From Selenomonas ruminantium subsp. lactilytica TAM6421 (GTDB lineage Bacteria > Bacillota > Negativicutes > Selenomonadales > Selenomonadaceae): a stretch of 64,000 nt of DNA. Positions 43,070 through 50,896 of the stretch are shown here, one piece after another. Position 1 is the stretch's first letter. Every line of letters begins with the position of its first letter. The position numbers were made by a program, and so were the translations under genes. The notes under the pieces are model-generated. The model had not been told where the DNA came from and ran no database searches. It saw nothing but the letters and a program-made list of their open reading frames with translations. Location of the stretch: contig NC_017076.1 of assembly GCF_000284095.1 (NCBI RefSeq), positions 1-64,000 of the forward strand, read 5' to 3'.

Positions 43070-43582
43070 TTGAAGGTACTGAATTTTTATGGCGGCGCTG
43101 GCATTGGCAAGAGTACCATCGCCGCTGACATATTTTCGAAGCTGAAGCGCAAGGGGCATAAGACGGAATTGGTAGGTGAATACGCTAAGTGGCTGTGGTA
43201 TCAGAACGCCACAGACATAGTAGAAGACCAGCTATACCTTTTTGCCGAGCAGGTACATCGGCTGAAGACGCTGGAACGGTATGGCGTAGAGTATGCGGTC
43301 TGTGATTCGTCCCTACCGTTGAATATCATCTACAACAACACGCCGGATGAGCTATTTGATCAGCTGGTGATGCATGAACATGCCAAGTTTGACAATGTGG
43401 AATACCTTCTGCGGCGCAATGACGAGTTTATCAGCATCGATGGGCGCAAGGAGACCAATCTGGAACGGGCAAAGATGAAGGACGAGGAAATCAAGGTAGT
43501 TCTGGAGGGGGCTGGGATTAGCTATACGGTCATATCTCCTTGGGAGACAGACAAGGTACTGCTGGACTTGAAGATGAAGTGA
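43070..43582 (+). CDS. P-loop kinase/ATPase (AAA_28-like)
   Basis: About 170 residues starting at TTG 43070 (KVLNFYGGAGIGKSTIAADI); GGGAG lies 9 bases before. The frame is open to TTG 43037 but TATAAT at 43026-43031 makes that too early. Walker A GGAGIGKST; the second strand has VEYAVCDSSLPLNIIYN, like a small-molecule kinase Walker B. The fold resembles NadR-type or deoxynucleotide kinases, so a nucleoside or NMN-like substrate is plausible. The DNPH1-like gene originally followed directly, as the remnant at 43593 shows. Confidence 0.75.
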   Translation: MKVLNFYGGAGIGKSTIAADIFSKLKRKGHKTELVGEYAKWLWYQNATDIVEDQLYLFAEQVHRLKTLERYGVEYAVCDSSLPLNIIYNNTPDELFDQLVMHEHAKFDNVEYLLRRNDEFISIDGRKETNLERAKMKDEEIKVVLEGAGISYTVISPWETDKVLLDLKMK

Positions 43583-43623
43583 GGTGCGGGCAATGAAGGT
43601 ATATTTTGCTGGCTCCATCCGTG
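43550..43623 (+). repeat. Left copy of a duplicated gene junction
   Basis: End of the kinase gene (ACTGCTGGACTTGAAGATG), its stop and the start of a DNPH1-like gene (ATGAAGGTATATTTTGCTGG). A diverged copy of the same junction is at 44724-44797. The two copies bracket the NUDIX and PUA/EVE-like genes. Confidence 0.75.
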
Positions 43624-43640
43624 ATGTGGTGTTGAAATAA
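43593..43640 (+). pseudogene. 5' stub of a DNPH1-like gene
   Basis: ATG 43593 gives MKVYFAGSIRDVVLK then TAA. The first ten residues equal those of the intact gene at 44767 (MKVYFAGSIRGG). The rest has been lost. Confidence 0.75.
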
Positions 43641-43687
43641 GCTGCTTTATTAGAAGTTTAAGTTTTAGGCGATGGAGATACGAGTTG

Positions 43688-44086
43688 ATGAAAAGTATAG
43701 AAGTCGTTGCCGCTGCAATATATAAAGATGGCAAGGTATTGGCTGCACAGCGGGGCTATGGTGAATTTAAGGGCGGTTGGGAATTTCCAGGGGGAAAAGT
43801 TGAGCCTGGAGAATCGCTTGAGGAAGCGATTGTGCGCGAAATTCAAGAAGAAATGGAAACGATGATTGAAGTCGGTGAAAAGATCGGAATCGTTGAGTAT
43901 GATTACCCCAACTTTCACCTCAAGATGCACTGCTTCTGGGCAAAGGTAAAAGAAGGAGAATTTAAGCTCTTAGAACATGATGAAGTTATGTGGTTAGATA
44001 AGAAGAGTATCCAAACTTTACAGTGGTTGCCGGCAGATGTGGAGCTAGTGGAGAAAGTTGCGAAGAGATTGGATTATCATTCATGA
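43688..44086 (+). CDS. NUDIX hydrolase (MutT/8-oxo-dGTPase-like)
   Basis: 132 residues. The Nudix box is GGKVEPGESLEEAIVREIQE then EM; the final Gly of the consensus is Glu/Thr as in several MutT homologues. The N-terminus VVAAAIYKDGKVLAAQRGYG and KGGWEFPGGKVE follow the CTP/8-oxo-dGTP diphosphatase type. In this cluster it might instead cleave ADP-ribose or a modified nucleotide. ATG 43688 with GGAG upstream; TTG 43685 is in frame too. Confidence 0.88.
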   Translation: MKSIEVVAAAIYKDGKVLAAQRGYGEFKGGWEFPGGKVEPGESLEEAIVREIQEEMETMIEVGEKIGIVEYDYPNFHLKMHCFWAKVKEGEFKLLEHDEVMWLDKKSIQTLQWLPADVELVEKVAKRLDYHS

Positions 44087-44136
44087 CGAATTACTGGCGT
44101 TATAGTCAGCGATATATTTTTAGAGGTGATAACTAA

Positions 44137-44667
44137 ATGTCCATATTTTATGTATATCAAAATCAGACGTACCAGCATGAACATGACGGTGGCTATGTAT
44201 GGTCGCCACAACGTGATAAAAGAGGTTGTGAGAATCAAGGATATAAAATCATGACGGAGATACGTAAGGGTGATTTCATCATCCATCATGCTAGCACAGC
44301 TATTCAGGCGGTAGGAATAGCCACTTCTGATTGTTATGAATCACAGCAGCCGCGGGCGCTGAAAGATGCTAAGACGGATGTGGATTGGGATAATGATGGC
44401 TATCGCGTGGATGTAGACTACGTTGACTTCGATGTGCCACTCGATATGCGTACGTGTAAGTCGTGGCTGGCAGAGCATTGGACACAGAATAGTGCTTTCA
44501 ATCGCAAGGGTATGGGAAAACAGCAGTACATGTGTCATGTGTCTAATGAACACGTGCTATTTTTGATGGAACAGTCACTAAAGCATCAACGCCGCACTTC
44601 CGTCAAAGAAATTATAGAGCGGGTTATGGTGCAGGCTGGTGGTAGGTTTGCATCGAGGCGTCACTGA
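44137..44667 (+). CDS. PUA/EVE-like domain protein
   Basis: 176 residues. The pattern SIFYVYQNQTYQHEHDGGYV, then RKGDFIIHHASTAIQAVGIA, and MGKQQYMCHVSNEHVLFLM resembles the EVE/PUA-like modules found at the N-terminus of modified-base-dependent restriction enzymes (McrB- and HNH-linked). Such domains bind modified nucleobases. Here it stands alone, without a nuclease domain. GAGGTG precedes the ATG. It forms a pair with the NUDIX gene between the duplicated junctions. Confidence 0.6.
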   Translation: MSIFYVYQNQTYQHEHDGGYVWSPQRDKRGCENQGYKIMTEIRKGDFIIHHASTAIQAVGIATSDCYESQQPRALKDAKTDVDWDNDGYRVDVDYVDFDVPLDMRTCKSWLAEHWTQNSAFNRKGMGKQQYMCHVSNEHVLFLMEQSLKHQRRTSVKEIIERVMVQAGGRFASRRH

Positions 44668-44723
44668 TTACGCCAAAGTGGCATTGTTATTACAATGTGG
44701 AGTGTTTGCTGTGTTAATCTGTC

Positions 44724-44797
44724 GATGAGGTGCTGCTGGATTTGAAGAAGAAATGAGGCTCATAATATGAAGGTGTATTTTGCAGGCTCCATCCGTG
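44724..44797 (+). repeat. Right copy of the duplicated gene junction
   Basis: A kinase-gene tail (GTGCTGCTGGATTTGAAGAA, encoding EVLLDLKKK and stop at 44754) without the rest of its gene, followed by the start of the intact DNPH1-like gene. About 80% identical to 43550-43623. Confidence 0.75.
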
Positions 44798-45237
44798 GGG
44801 GGCGGCAGGACGTAGAGCTCTACCGCAAGGTTATAGCGGTTTTAAAGGAGAGACACCAGGTGCTTACTGAGCATGTGGGCGACCTTAGTTTGTCTACGGT
44901 GGAAGACAAAGGTGATAAAGCCATATATGAACAGGATACAGCTTGGTTGCGGGAATGTGACATTGTGGTAGCAGAATGTACACAGGTGTCATTAGGCGTA
45001 GGCTATGAACTGGCTTATGCTGAGGCGCATGGCAAGGAAGTACATATTTTCTATCGTCCCCAGGAGACGCAGCTCTCGGCTATGCTATCGGGGAATGAAC
45101 GGTTCCACATCCACAGATATGCTGATGAAAATGAGATATTGGCATGGGCGAGAGGACTTGATGAGGCGCTTACGTGTGTTAAAGTATATAAGCAGAGCGG
45201 ATTGGAAGTGCCGGTGCAGACGGATATAAGTGAATAG
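44767..45237 (+). CDS. DNPH1/Rcl-like 2'-deoxynucleoside 5'-phosphate N-hydrolase
   Basis: 156 residues of the nucleoside deoxyribosyltransferase superfamily. MKVYFAGSIRGGRQDVELYR and VLTEHVGDLSLS, then WLRECDIVVAECTQVSLGVG with YELAYAEA (catalytic Glu) are closest to DNPH1, which hydrolyses the glycosidic bond of deoxynucleotides such as modified dCMP or dUMP. GAGGCT upstream. No signal peptide, unlike the relative at 9434. Probably sanitises nucleotides together with the NUDIX and kinase proteins. Confidence 0.82.
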   Translation: MKVYFAGSIRGGRQDVELYRKVIAVLKERHQVLTEHVGDLSLSTVEDKGDKAIYEQDTAWLRECDIVVAECTQVSLGVGYELAYAEAHGKEVHIFYRPQETQLSAMLSGNERFHIHRYADENEILAWARGLDEALTCVKVYKQSGLEVPVQTDISE

Positions 45238-45276
45238 ACAAATGAAATATGAAGTTTTCCGAAGAGCAATGCATAG

Positions 45277-45321
45277 AAAGGCCTCGAAGCCTTATAAAAT
45301 GAGCGACTACGAGGCCTTTTT
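45277..45321 (+). terminator. Terminator of the accessory operon
   Basis: AAAGGCCTCG / CGAGGCCTTT stem followed by TT. It separates the plus-strand cluster from the convergent DUF262 gene. Confidence 0.75.
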
Positions 45322-45377
45322 GTATTAATGGGGTATGCTGGGGATGAGCAGGTATGTCTGAGCCTGTTTATGGTAAC

Positions 45378-47186
45378 TCACAGTTTCTCATAATAATCAC
45401 GTATCTTCTTGGCCATCAACGCACGGCGTTCCTTCAAAAATTCAGGGTAATCAGATGAGGTCATTGTGGTAATTCTATGGGGGATACAGTTGGCATCCAG
45501 ATTTTCCCAGAAAACGGATTCCTCTGCAATTGTACCGCAGGTGAGCTTGTCAGTACCACATTGTGACAGTGCTTGATTGAAATAATCGTTTGGGGCCTTT
45601 TTGCCCACGGCAATGTTGACCGTGGTATCGAGATAGGTATAGTTCGCCACTTGGTTATAAAGTGATTTGTCGTTATAACCGTTTTGCTTCAGATACTCCT
45701 TGGGGAAGATGTGATGAACATCCCCGGCTACAGTAATAAGGTGCTCCACTTTGGAGGTGGTGGACAACAAGGAATGATCACCGAAGAAAACTTGCGCTGC
45801 TAAGTAAGTATTGAAATAAGGGCTGCTGATGGAGGAAGTCTCCATACTCTGCACGAGGCGTACGTTCCAGAAGGTATCAGAGAGCATAGATTCTTCATTT
45901 TCCTTGAAGAATATTAAAAAGCCCTTGTCCTTGATACCGCGCAAGTCCCTGTCCATCTGAGATTCTGGAGAGGAAATATAGCGCCCGGTCAGGACTGAGA
46001 GTACGAACCATTTCTGAATGTATCGCTTGATTTCGGTCTTTGCCACTTCGTCACCGTTCTGCAGGATGAGGAAAAGGGTATATGCAAAATCTAGTGTCAT
46101 CATTGAGTTTATTAGCTTGGAAGAGATGAAACCGGCAGACTTGATGGCTAGTACAAATTGCTTGAAGTTGTATTCGCTCATGAAATTCAGTATGCCGTTC
46201 GCCAGCTTCTTAAAGCTGTTCTCTGCGATTTCCTCCTTAAAGGAGCGGTCCTTGAAATCCCTGCCGGAGAGAAGACTCACCAAGTCACCCAGTTTGCCAC
46301 GATTGAACTGGTGCATGAAGGAAACACGCAGCATATCATTATATTCCGGGTCGTAGATGTCATCGTAATCGTCCTTAAGCCATTTCATCTTGGCACCGTA
46401 GGGAGACTGCATGAACTCAGCATCCACGGTTTTCAGTTTGCTGTAGAATGCTGGTTCTACGGCGAGGTGGCAGAAATAATCGATGGCTTTGCGGAGTAGG
46501 TTGCCACCATAGCCTTCGTCAGCAGCAATTTTAGACATGGCGAAATCAGCTTCATTGAGCCGCTTCCCCTGGGAATTGATGCGCACGAAGATTTCTGTTA
46601 CTTCACTAATATCCAGTTGTGGTATAAGCTCAATGGCTCCGATTTGGCAATTCTGTATACCGAGTAGTTTCAGGATTGCTTTATTGACTTCACTTTTCGA
46701 GACGGAGGGGTTCTTCGCCGTGAATTCTTCAATAAAGCCATAGCTGTCGAATTCTGGCTTGAATACTTCGGAAATATCTGCAATCCACATGGGACTCTTA
46801 ATGTGGACGGGGGTATGTACGGCAAACCGTTCTTCATCCTCACCTGCAATGGGGTTGAAGGCAATGCGGATGGGTTTTTCTTCGTAATTTTCAGTTAGTA
46901 TGTTCTGTCCGGCTATGGCTGCCATGAGTGCTGTGATACGTTGCTGTCCATCGATGAGGATTTTCTTTCCTACGGAACTGGAGCCATCCTTAAGCTTCAC
47001 GTTTCCGTTTTGCCAGATTATGATGTAACCGGTGGGGTAGCCGTTGTATAGAGAATCTATCAGGTCACGCACTTTGCTGGCCTTCCAGACAAAAGGACGT
47101 TGGATTTCAGGAATGGCGATGTTGCCTCCTTCAATGAAGCCCAATAGGGTATTTACAGAATATTGATTTACATTATATTTGCTCAT
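45378..47186 (-). CDS. DUF262 (ParB/Srx fold) - DUF1524 (HNH) protein, GmrSD-like
   Basis: 602 residues. The N-terminal DUF262 has YSVNTLLGFIEGGNIAIPEI, QRPFVWKASKVRDLIDSLYN and ILIDGQQRITALMAA, the NTP-binding DGQQR motif. The middle is helical. The C-terminal part contains the HNH-type VHHIFPKEYLK and NYTYLDTTVNIAVGKKAPND. GmrSD-like proteins act in type IV restriction of modified phage DNA; related BrxU-type enzymes do the same. Monocistronic on the minus strand, beside nucleotide- and ADP-ribose-related genes, in keeping with a defence island. Confidence 0.85.
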   Translation of the reverse strand: MSKYNVNQYSVNTLLGFIEGGNIAIPEIQRPFVWKASKVRDLIDSLYNGYPTGYIIIWQNGNVKLKDGSSSVGKKILIDGQQRITALMAAIAGQNILTENYEEKPIRIAFNPIAGEDEERFAVHTPVHIKSPMWIADISEVFKPEFDSYGFIEEFTAKNPSVSKSEVNKAILKLLGIQNCQIGAIELIPQLDISEVTEIFVRINSQGKRLNEADFAMSKIAADEGYGGNLLRKAIDYFCHLAVEPAFYSKLKTVDAEFMQSPYGAKMKWLKDDYDDIYDPEYNDMLRVSFMHQFNRGKLGDLVSLLSGRDFKDRSFKEEIAENSFKKLANGILNFMSEYNFKQFVLAIKSAGFISSKLINSMMTLDFAYTLFLILQNGDEVAKTEIKRYIQKWFVLSVLTGRYISSPESQMDRDLRGIKDKGFLIFFKENEESMLSDTFWNVRLVQSMETSSISSPYFNTYLAAQVFFGDHSLLSTTSKVEHLITVAGDVHHIFPKEYLKQNGYNDKSLYNQVANYTYLDTTVNIAVGKKAPNDYFNQALSQCGTDKLTCGTIAEESVFWENLDANCIPHRITTMTSSDYPEFLKERRALMAKKIRDYYEKL

Positions 47187-47348
47187 TGGTTGTTCCTCAA
47201 TTCTATATGTGGGGGGGAATCCACACTACAGGTATAACTTGACGACTAAAAGCTAATTTCGAGGCAGAAGCGATTAAATCCTGCTGATATTTTAGAATGT
47301 ATACCAAAAGAGACTACTATTTACTGAAAAATCTGTTTTTTATGCAGA
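47187..47348. other. Spacer with no recognised features
   Basis: Upstream region of the DUF262 gene. Apart from a GGGGGGGA run I see no clear promoter, repeat or gene. Confidence 0.4.
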
Positions 47349-47450
47349 GATGTAATGAAGGAGCAACTCAAGACGTTTGACAAAATCTTGTGGGTATTGT
47401 TCGATGAGCGGACAAAACTGGTGTATGATGGAGCGTCGCAGAAACGCTGA
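47349..47450 (+). pseudogene. 3' remnant of a macro domain gene
   Basis: About 33 residues ending KILWVLFDERTKLVYDGASQ and stop. The same ending (EILWVLFDERTKLVYDGTIQ) closes the longer macro-domain remnant at 57763-58117 on the other strand. Only the last strand and helix remain. Confidence 0.7.
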
Positions 47451-47454
47451 AATC

Positions 47455-47699
47455 AAAGGAAATTTATGATAGGCTTATAGAGGGGGATGGTCAGCTGGAT
47501 TGGTGGTCGGGGACCCCTTACGCCATCATGGAGATGCATCCTTCTTCCTGTGCAGGGAGCTGATACCCGGTTTTCTTAACGGCATTACCGGTGAGTATGT
47601 CACCCCGAAAGGGTATTTCGTGGATGAAGCTGAGGCAGAGGATTTTGACAAAGCCTTTCCCCATAAGGAAAGAATGGTGCTGCCGGGGCAGATTTTCTA
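47455..47699 (+). pseudogene. Frameshifted gene remnant, unidentified
   Basis: One frame gives EIYDRLIEGDGQLDWWSGTP and YAIMEMHPSSCAGS. Another gives FLCRELIPGFLNGITGEYVT and PKGYFVDEAEAEDFDKAFPH, ending at 47699. These seem to be two pieces of one protein separated by a frameshift. Family not recognised. Convergent with the next gene, 2 bp apart. Confidence 0.45.
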
Positions 47700-47701
47700 A
47701 G

Positions 47702-48256
47702 CTAAGGCACTATCTGTTCGATGGATTCTTTGATTTTGAACACATCGACTACGAGTTCCTTTTCGTGAAGTTCGTCGATGTAACAGATGGCGTGTTTTTT
47801 GTCGATGGTTGCTTTGAGCAGCTTGCCCTGCTGCCCATCTTTTTCGTAGCGGCCTTTGAACCAGCTGGCCTTTTCCTTGTCTGCTGTCCATGACAGTCCA
47901 TAGAATGCCCGGTTGGGGCTTACACCGCGGTATACGGTTATGGAAGTGGGGAGGCTGTCGAAGTAGGCCTGCTCGTCTGGTGTCATTAGTTTTGTGGCCT
48001 TGCGGAAGTATGCGACAATTTCTTCCCGGCTCACATTTTTATCCTGGTTGGGGTCTTCTTCGTCCAACCAGGATTTTTTTAGGTACAGAGAAAAATCCTC
48101 CACATCCATATATTCGCAGCACTTTTTGAACCAGGTCATTTTGTCGGGGTTGGGAATCCGGCCGTAAAGTTCCGCAAGGGTACTGGCAGGAGTAGGGGGA
48201 GGAGAGGTCAGCAGGGAGAGGGTTGCATTTTCGATTTCTTGCAGATTGGTTTTCAT
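47702..48256 (-). CDS. Possible ADP-ribosyltransferase-fold protein
   Basis: 184 residues. The C-terminal half has the spacing of a small ART fold: SITVYRGVSPNRAFYG (R of R-S-E), GLSWTADKEKASWFKGRY (S-T/W strand) and DELHEKELVVDVFKIKES (an ExE-like pair). The N-terminal half is helical. This is a fold guess from motif order, not a family match. ATG 48256 follows AAAGGTG; GTG 48265 is the alternative. Last gene of the glycerate kinase operon (5 bp after it) and close to macro and DraG genes that would erase its product. Confidence 0.55.
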   Translation of the reverse strand: MKTNLQEIENATLSLLTSPPPTPASTLAELYGRIPNPDKMTWFKKCCEYMDVEDFSLYLKKSWLDEEDPNQDKNVSREEIVAYFRKATKLMTPDEQAYFDSLPTSITVYRGVSPNRAFYGLSWTADKEKASWFKGRYEKDGQQGKLLKATIDKKHAICYIDELHEKELVVDVFKIKESIEQIVP

Positions 48257-48261
48257 GGGAA

Positions 48262-49413
48262 TCACCTTTCAGGATGGGATTTGATTTTTAGAAGCCGGAA
48301 AACCTGCTCAGCCGTATCGGTCAGGTTTTGGCGGGCAGTGCCCGGTTCCATGGCATCCTGCAGTGTAGTAACCTGCCGCAGGATGGGGAAATAGGCGTCT
48401 ATGCCGTGTTCGTTGCATATTCTTGCATCCGGTGCCACGCAGCCGGAGAAAGCTATGACCGGTTTGGCGTGGCTTTTGGCAATTTGGGCTACGCCGATGG
48501 GAGCTTTGCCCATGACGGTCTGACCGTCAAGCTGCCCTTCGCCTGTGACAACAATGTCGGCATGGGCAATATGGTCTTCCAGCTTTGTTTCCGTCATGAC
48601 GATATGGATGCCGGATTCTAATTTGGCGTTGGTGAAGGTCAGGAAGGCAAAACCAAGGCCACCGGCAGCTCCGGCTCCGGGAGCGTCAGGATTGGCATGG
48701 GGGTATTTTGCCTGGGCAAGCTCTGCATAACGCGTTAGCCATCTATCCATTTGGGAAATCATATTGGGGGGAGCACCCTTTTGTGGCCCGAAGACAGCAC
48801 TGCATCCTTCCGGTCCGCAAAGGGGATTGGTGACATCACAGGCGATACGGAAGGTACAATCTTTAATTTCCGGCAGGACATCGCTGTCATCAATAGCGGC
48901 CAGTTTTTCCAACGCAAGGGCATTATGGGAGACAGGATTCCCCATGTCGTCCAGCATTTTGTATCCTAAGGCCTGCAGCATACCCAGCCCGCCGTCGTTG
49001 GTGGCACTGCCGCCGATGCCGATAATAAAGTGACGGCAGCCCTTGCGGATGGCATCCAGCAGCATCTCACCAACTCCGTAGGTAGTGGTGTAGAGGGGAT
49101 TGCGTTTTCCCTTCGGCACCAGGGTAATTCCGGCAGCGGCCGCCATTTCCATGATGGCGGTTTTTTCAGTGGCGAGAATGCCATATTGGGCAATTATTGG
49201 CTCGTCTAAAGGGCCTGTTACTTTTACCGTTTGCAGTTCGCCTCCCATGCCAATGGTAAGGGCTTCAACCGTTCCCTCGCCGCCATCGGCCAAAGGCAGG
49301 ATTTTTATATTGCCCCCAGGGCAGGCACGGAGAATACCTGTGGCGGCAGCTTCTCCAGCCTCTAAGGAACTTAGGCTCCCTTTGAAGGAATCAATGGCAA
49401 TTACGATGTTCAA
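48262..49413 (-). CDS. Glycerate kinase (GlxK/GarK family)
   Basis: 383 residues. Phosphorylates D-glycerate to 2-phosphoglycerate. Signatures: VIAIDSFKGSLSSLEAGEAA at the start, GGSATNDGGLGMLQALGYKM in the middle, VTNPLCGPEGCSAVFGPQKG and VVTGEGQLDGQTVMGKAPIG. In an operon downstream of a Gfo/Idh oxidoreductase that could supply a sugar-acid intermediate. The gene ends in KSHPER, and the next gene starts 5 bp later. Confidence 0.93.
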   Translation of the reverse strand: MNIVIAIDSFKGSLSSLEAGEAAATGILRACPGGNIKILPLADGGEGTVEALTIGMGGELQTVKVTGPLDEPIIAQYGILATEKTAIMEMAAAAGITLVPKGKRNPLYTTTYGVGEMLLDAIRKGCRHFIIGIGGSATNDGGLGMLQALGYKMLDDMGNPVSHNALALEKLAAIDDSDVLPEIKDCTFRIACDVTNPLCGPEGCSAVFGPQKGAPPNMISQMDRWLTRYAELAQAKYPHANPDAPGAGAAGGLGFAFLTFTNAKLESGIHIVMTETKLEDHIAHADIVVTGEGQLDGQTVMGKAPIGVAQIAKSHAKPVIAFSGCVAPDARICNEHGIDAYFPILRQVTTLQDAMEPGTARQNLTDTAEQVFRLLKIKSHPER

Positions 49414-49440
49414 AATAACTCTTCCTTTCCGGCAATCTTA

Positions 49441-50478
49441 TCAGGCAAGATTTTCCCCTGCCTTTTCCAGAATCCTCATCTGCTCCAAGGTTTGCTCTTT
49501 CGTTACCAGAGGTGGTGCTCCGTTGATGATTGTTTCATACAGGGCATCATAATAGCGTGCATAGTCACCTTTTACGGTGGGAACTTTTTCTTCGTGATAG
49601 AGACCTTCCTCGTCGTAGTAAGTCAAAGTCCCGTAATGTTCCGGGCTGTCCAGGCCAAAATCATCATGTCCGGCTGGCAGGTAAAACTTCTTCAAATCCG
49701 CTTCCTGCCGGTCTTCGGTTTCCTTGATGAATACGCCCCTTGTGCCGTATACGGCAAAGCTGGGGCGGGGCTTGGCCCGGAAATAGCTGGACTTTACCGA
49801 GACCTTCAGTCCGTCGTAGAAAAAGGCAAAATCAAAATAGTCGTTCATGCGGCCTGGCCCCAGGAGCTGCCGTACATCGCTATGAATATCTTCGGGACTG
49901 CCGAAATAGGAAAGCACCTGGTCTACCGTATGGCAGGCATGGGTGTATAGAAAGGCATGGTCTTTTCGATAGGAATTTTCTCCTTCCGGCACATGGGGGC
50001 GGTAGTAGTCATAATGCATATTGATTTCGAAAAGTTCGCCCAGCTTGCCGGATTCGATAACCTGCTGAGTGGTAAGGAAATCACTGTCGAAACGGCGGTT
50101 TTGGTAGCATTCCAAGGTAAGCCCTTTTTCCTCAGCCAAACGGAACATTTCTTCCGCATCTGCAAGGCTCAGGGCAAAGGGCTTTTCCACTACGCAATGT
50201 TTCCCAGCATTTAGTACCTGCTCCACTAAAGATTTATGGCCATCTACGGGAGTGCAGATAATCACGGCCTGGATTTCCTGGTCAGCGAGCATTTCATTTA
50301 GATTATCCGTATACATGATGCCGTCAAAAGGAGCCCAGCCGCCTTTGCCCAAAGTCCGCTGGTAAACGGTCTTGACTTTGATTTTTCCCGGCCTGTTCAG
50401 GGCAAAGGGCAGATGATAGCGGTTGGTGCTTTTGCCGTTGCCGATATAGCCGATTACGAGTTCCTGCTTTTTATTCAT
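49441..50478 (-). CDS. Gfo/Idh/MocA family oxidoreductase
   Basis: 345 residues. N-terminal Rossmann fold (ELVIGYIGNGKSTNRYHLPF, with IQAVIICTPVDGHKSLVEQV), the conserved KHCVVEKPFALSLADAEEMF with the EKP lysine, and a C-terminal alpha/beta domain with DHAFLYTHACHTVDQVLSYF. NAD(P)-dependent oxidation of a polyol or sugar is expected; the substrate is unknown. YhhX-like by overall pattern. 27 bp before glycerate kinase and 15 bp after crcB, same strand. Confidence 0.9.
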   Translation of the reverse strand: MNKKQELVIGYIGNGKSTNRYHLPFALNRPGKIKVKTVYQRTLGKGGWAPFDGIMYTDNLNEMLADQEIQAVIICTPVDGHKSLVEQVLNAGKHCVVEKPFALSLADAEEMFRLAEEKGLTLECYQNRRFDSDFLTTQQVIESGKLGELFEINMHYDYYRPHVPEGENSYRKDHAFLYTHACHTVDQVLSYFGSPEDIHSDVRQLLGPGRMNDYFDFAFFYDGLKVSVKSSYFRAKPRPSFAVYGTRGVFIKETEDRQEADLKKFYLPAGHDDFGLDSPEHYGTLTYYDEEGLYHEEKVPTVKGDYARYYDALYETIINGAPPLVTKEQTLEQMRILEKAGENLA

Positions 50479-50493
50479 AGGTAACCTCCAAAT

Positions 50494-50883
50494 CTATCCC
50501 TGTACGGATGAAGCGATATAAAAGCCGATAAGGGCAGCTCCCAGCCCCAACAAGATGTTTGTTCCCATATTGGCAAAGGCAAGAAACAGACTGCCACCGC
50601 GGATAAGGGTTAAGGTTTCCATGCTGAAAGATGAAAAGGTTGTAAATCCGCCTAAGAACCCAACCGTTAGCAAGAGGCGAAGGGATTCAGGCAGCATATG
50701 TGTGGATTTTGCCAAAGGGAGCAGGAATCCCAGCACAAGTGCCATAAGGAAACTGCCCAATGTGTTGACGAATAGGGTACCGAAAGGAAACGTAAGACCA
50801 AATCTGGCACCAATCGCCAATGTGGCAAGATAACGGCATATGGCACCCAGTCCGCCGCCGATGAAAACGTAAAATAGCTGCAT
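50494..50883 (-). CDS. crcB: Fluoride channel CrcB/Fluc
   Basis: 129 residues with four membrane helices: FYVFIGGGLGAICRYLATLA, FPFGTLFVNTLGSFLMALVL, LLLTVGFLGGFTTFSSFSME and NMGTNILLGLGAALIGFYIA. The Asn and the GFTTFSSF motif define the fluoride pore. Works as an antiparallel dimer. No fluoride riboswitch is seen; the gene follows thpR by 13 bp in the same operon. Confidence 0.95.
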   Translation of the reverse strand: MQLFYVFIGGGLGAICRYLATLAIGARFGLTFPFGTLFVNTLGSFLMALVLGFLLPLAKSTHMLPESLRLLLTVGFLGGFTTFSSFSMETLTLIRGGSLFLAFANMGTNILLGLGAALIGFYIASSVQG

Positions 50884-50896
50884 GATATTCCTCCCA

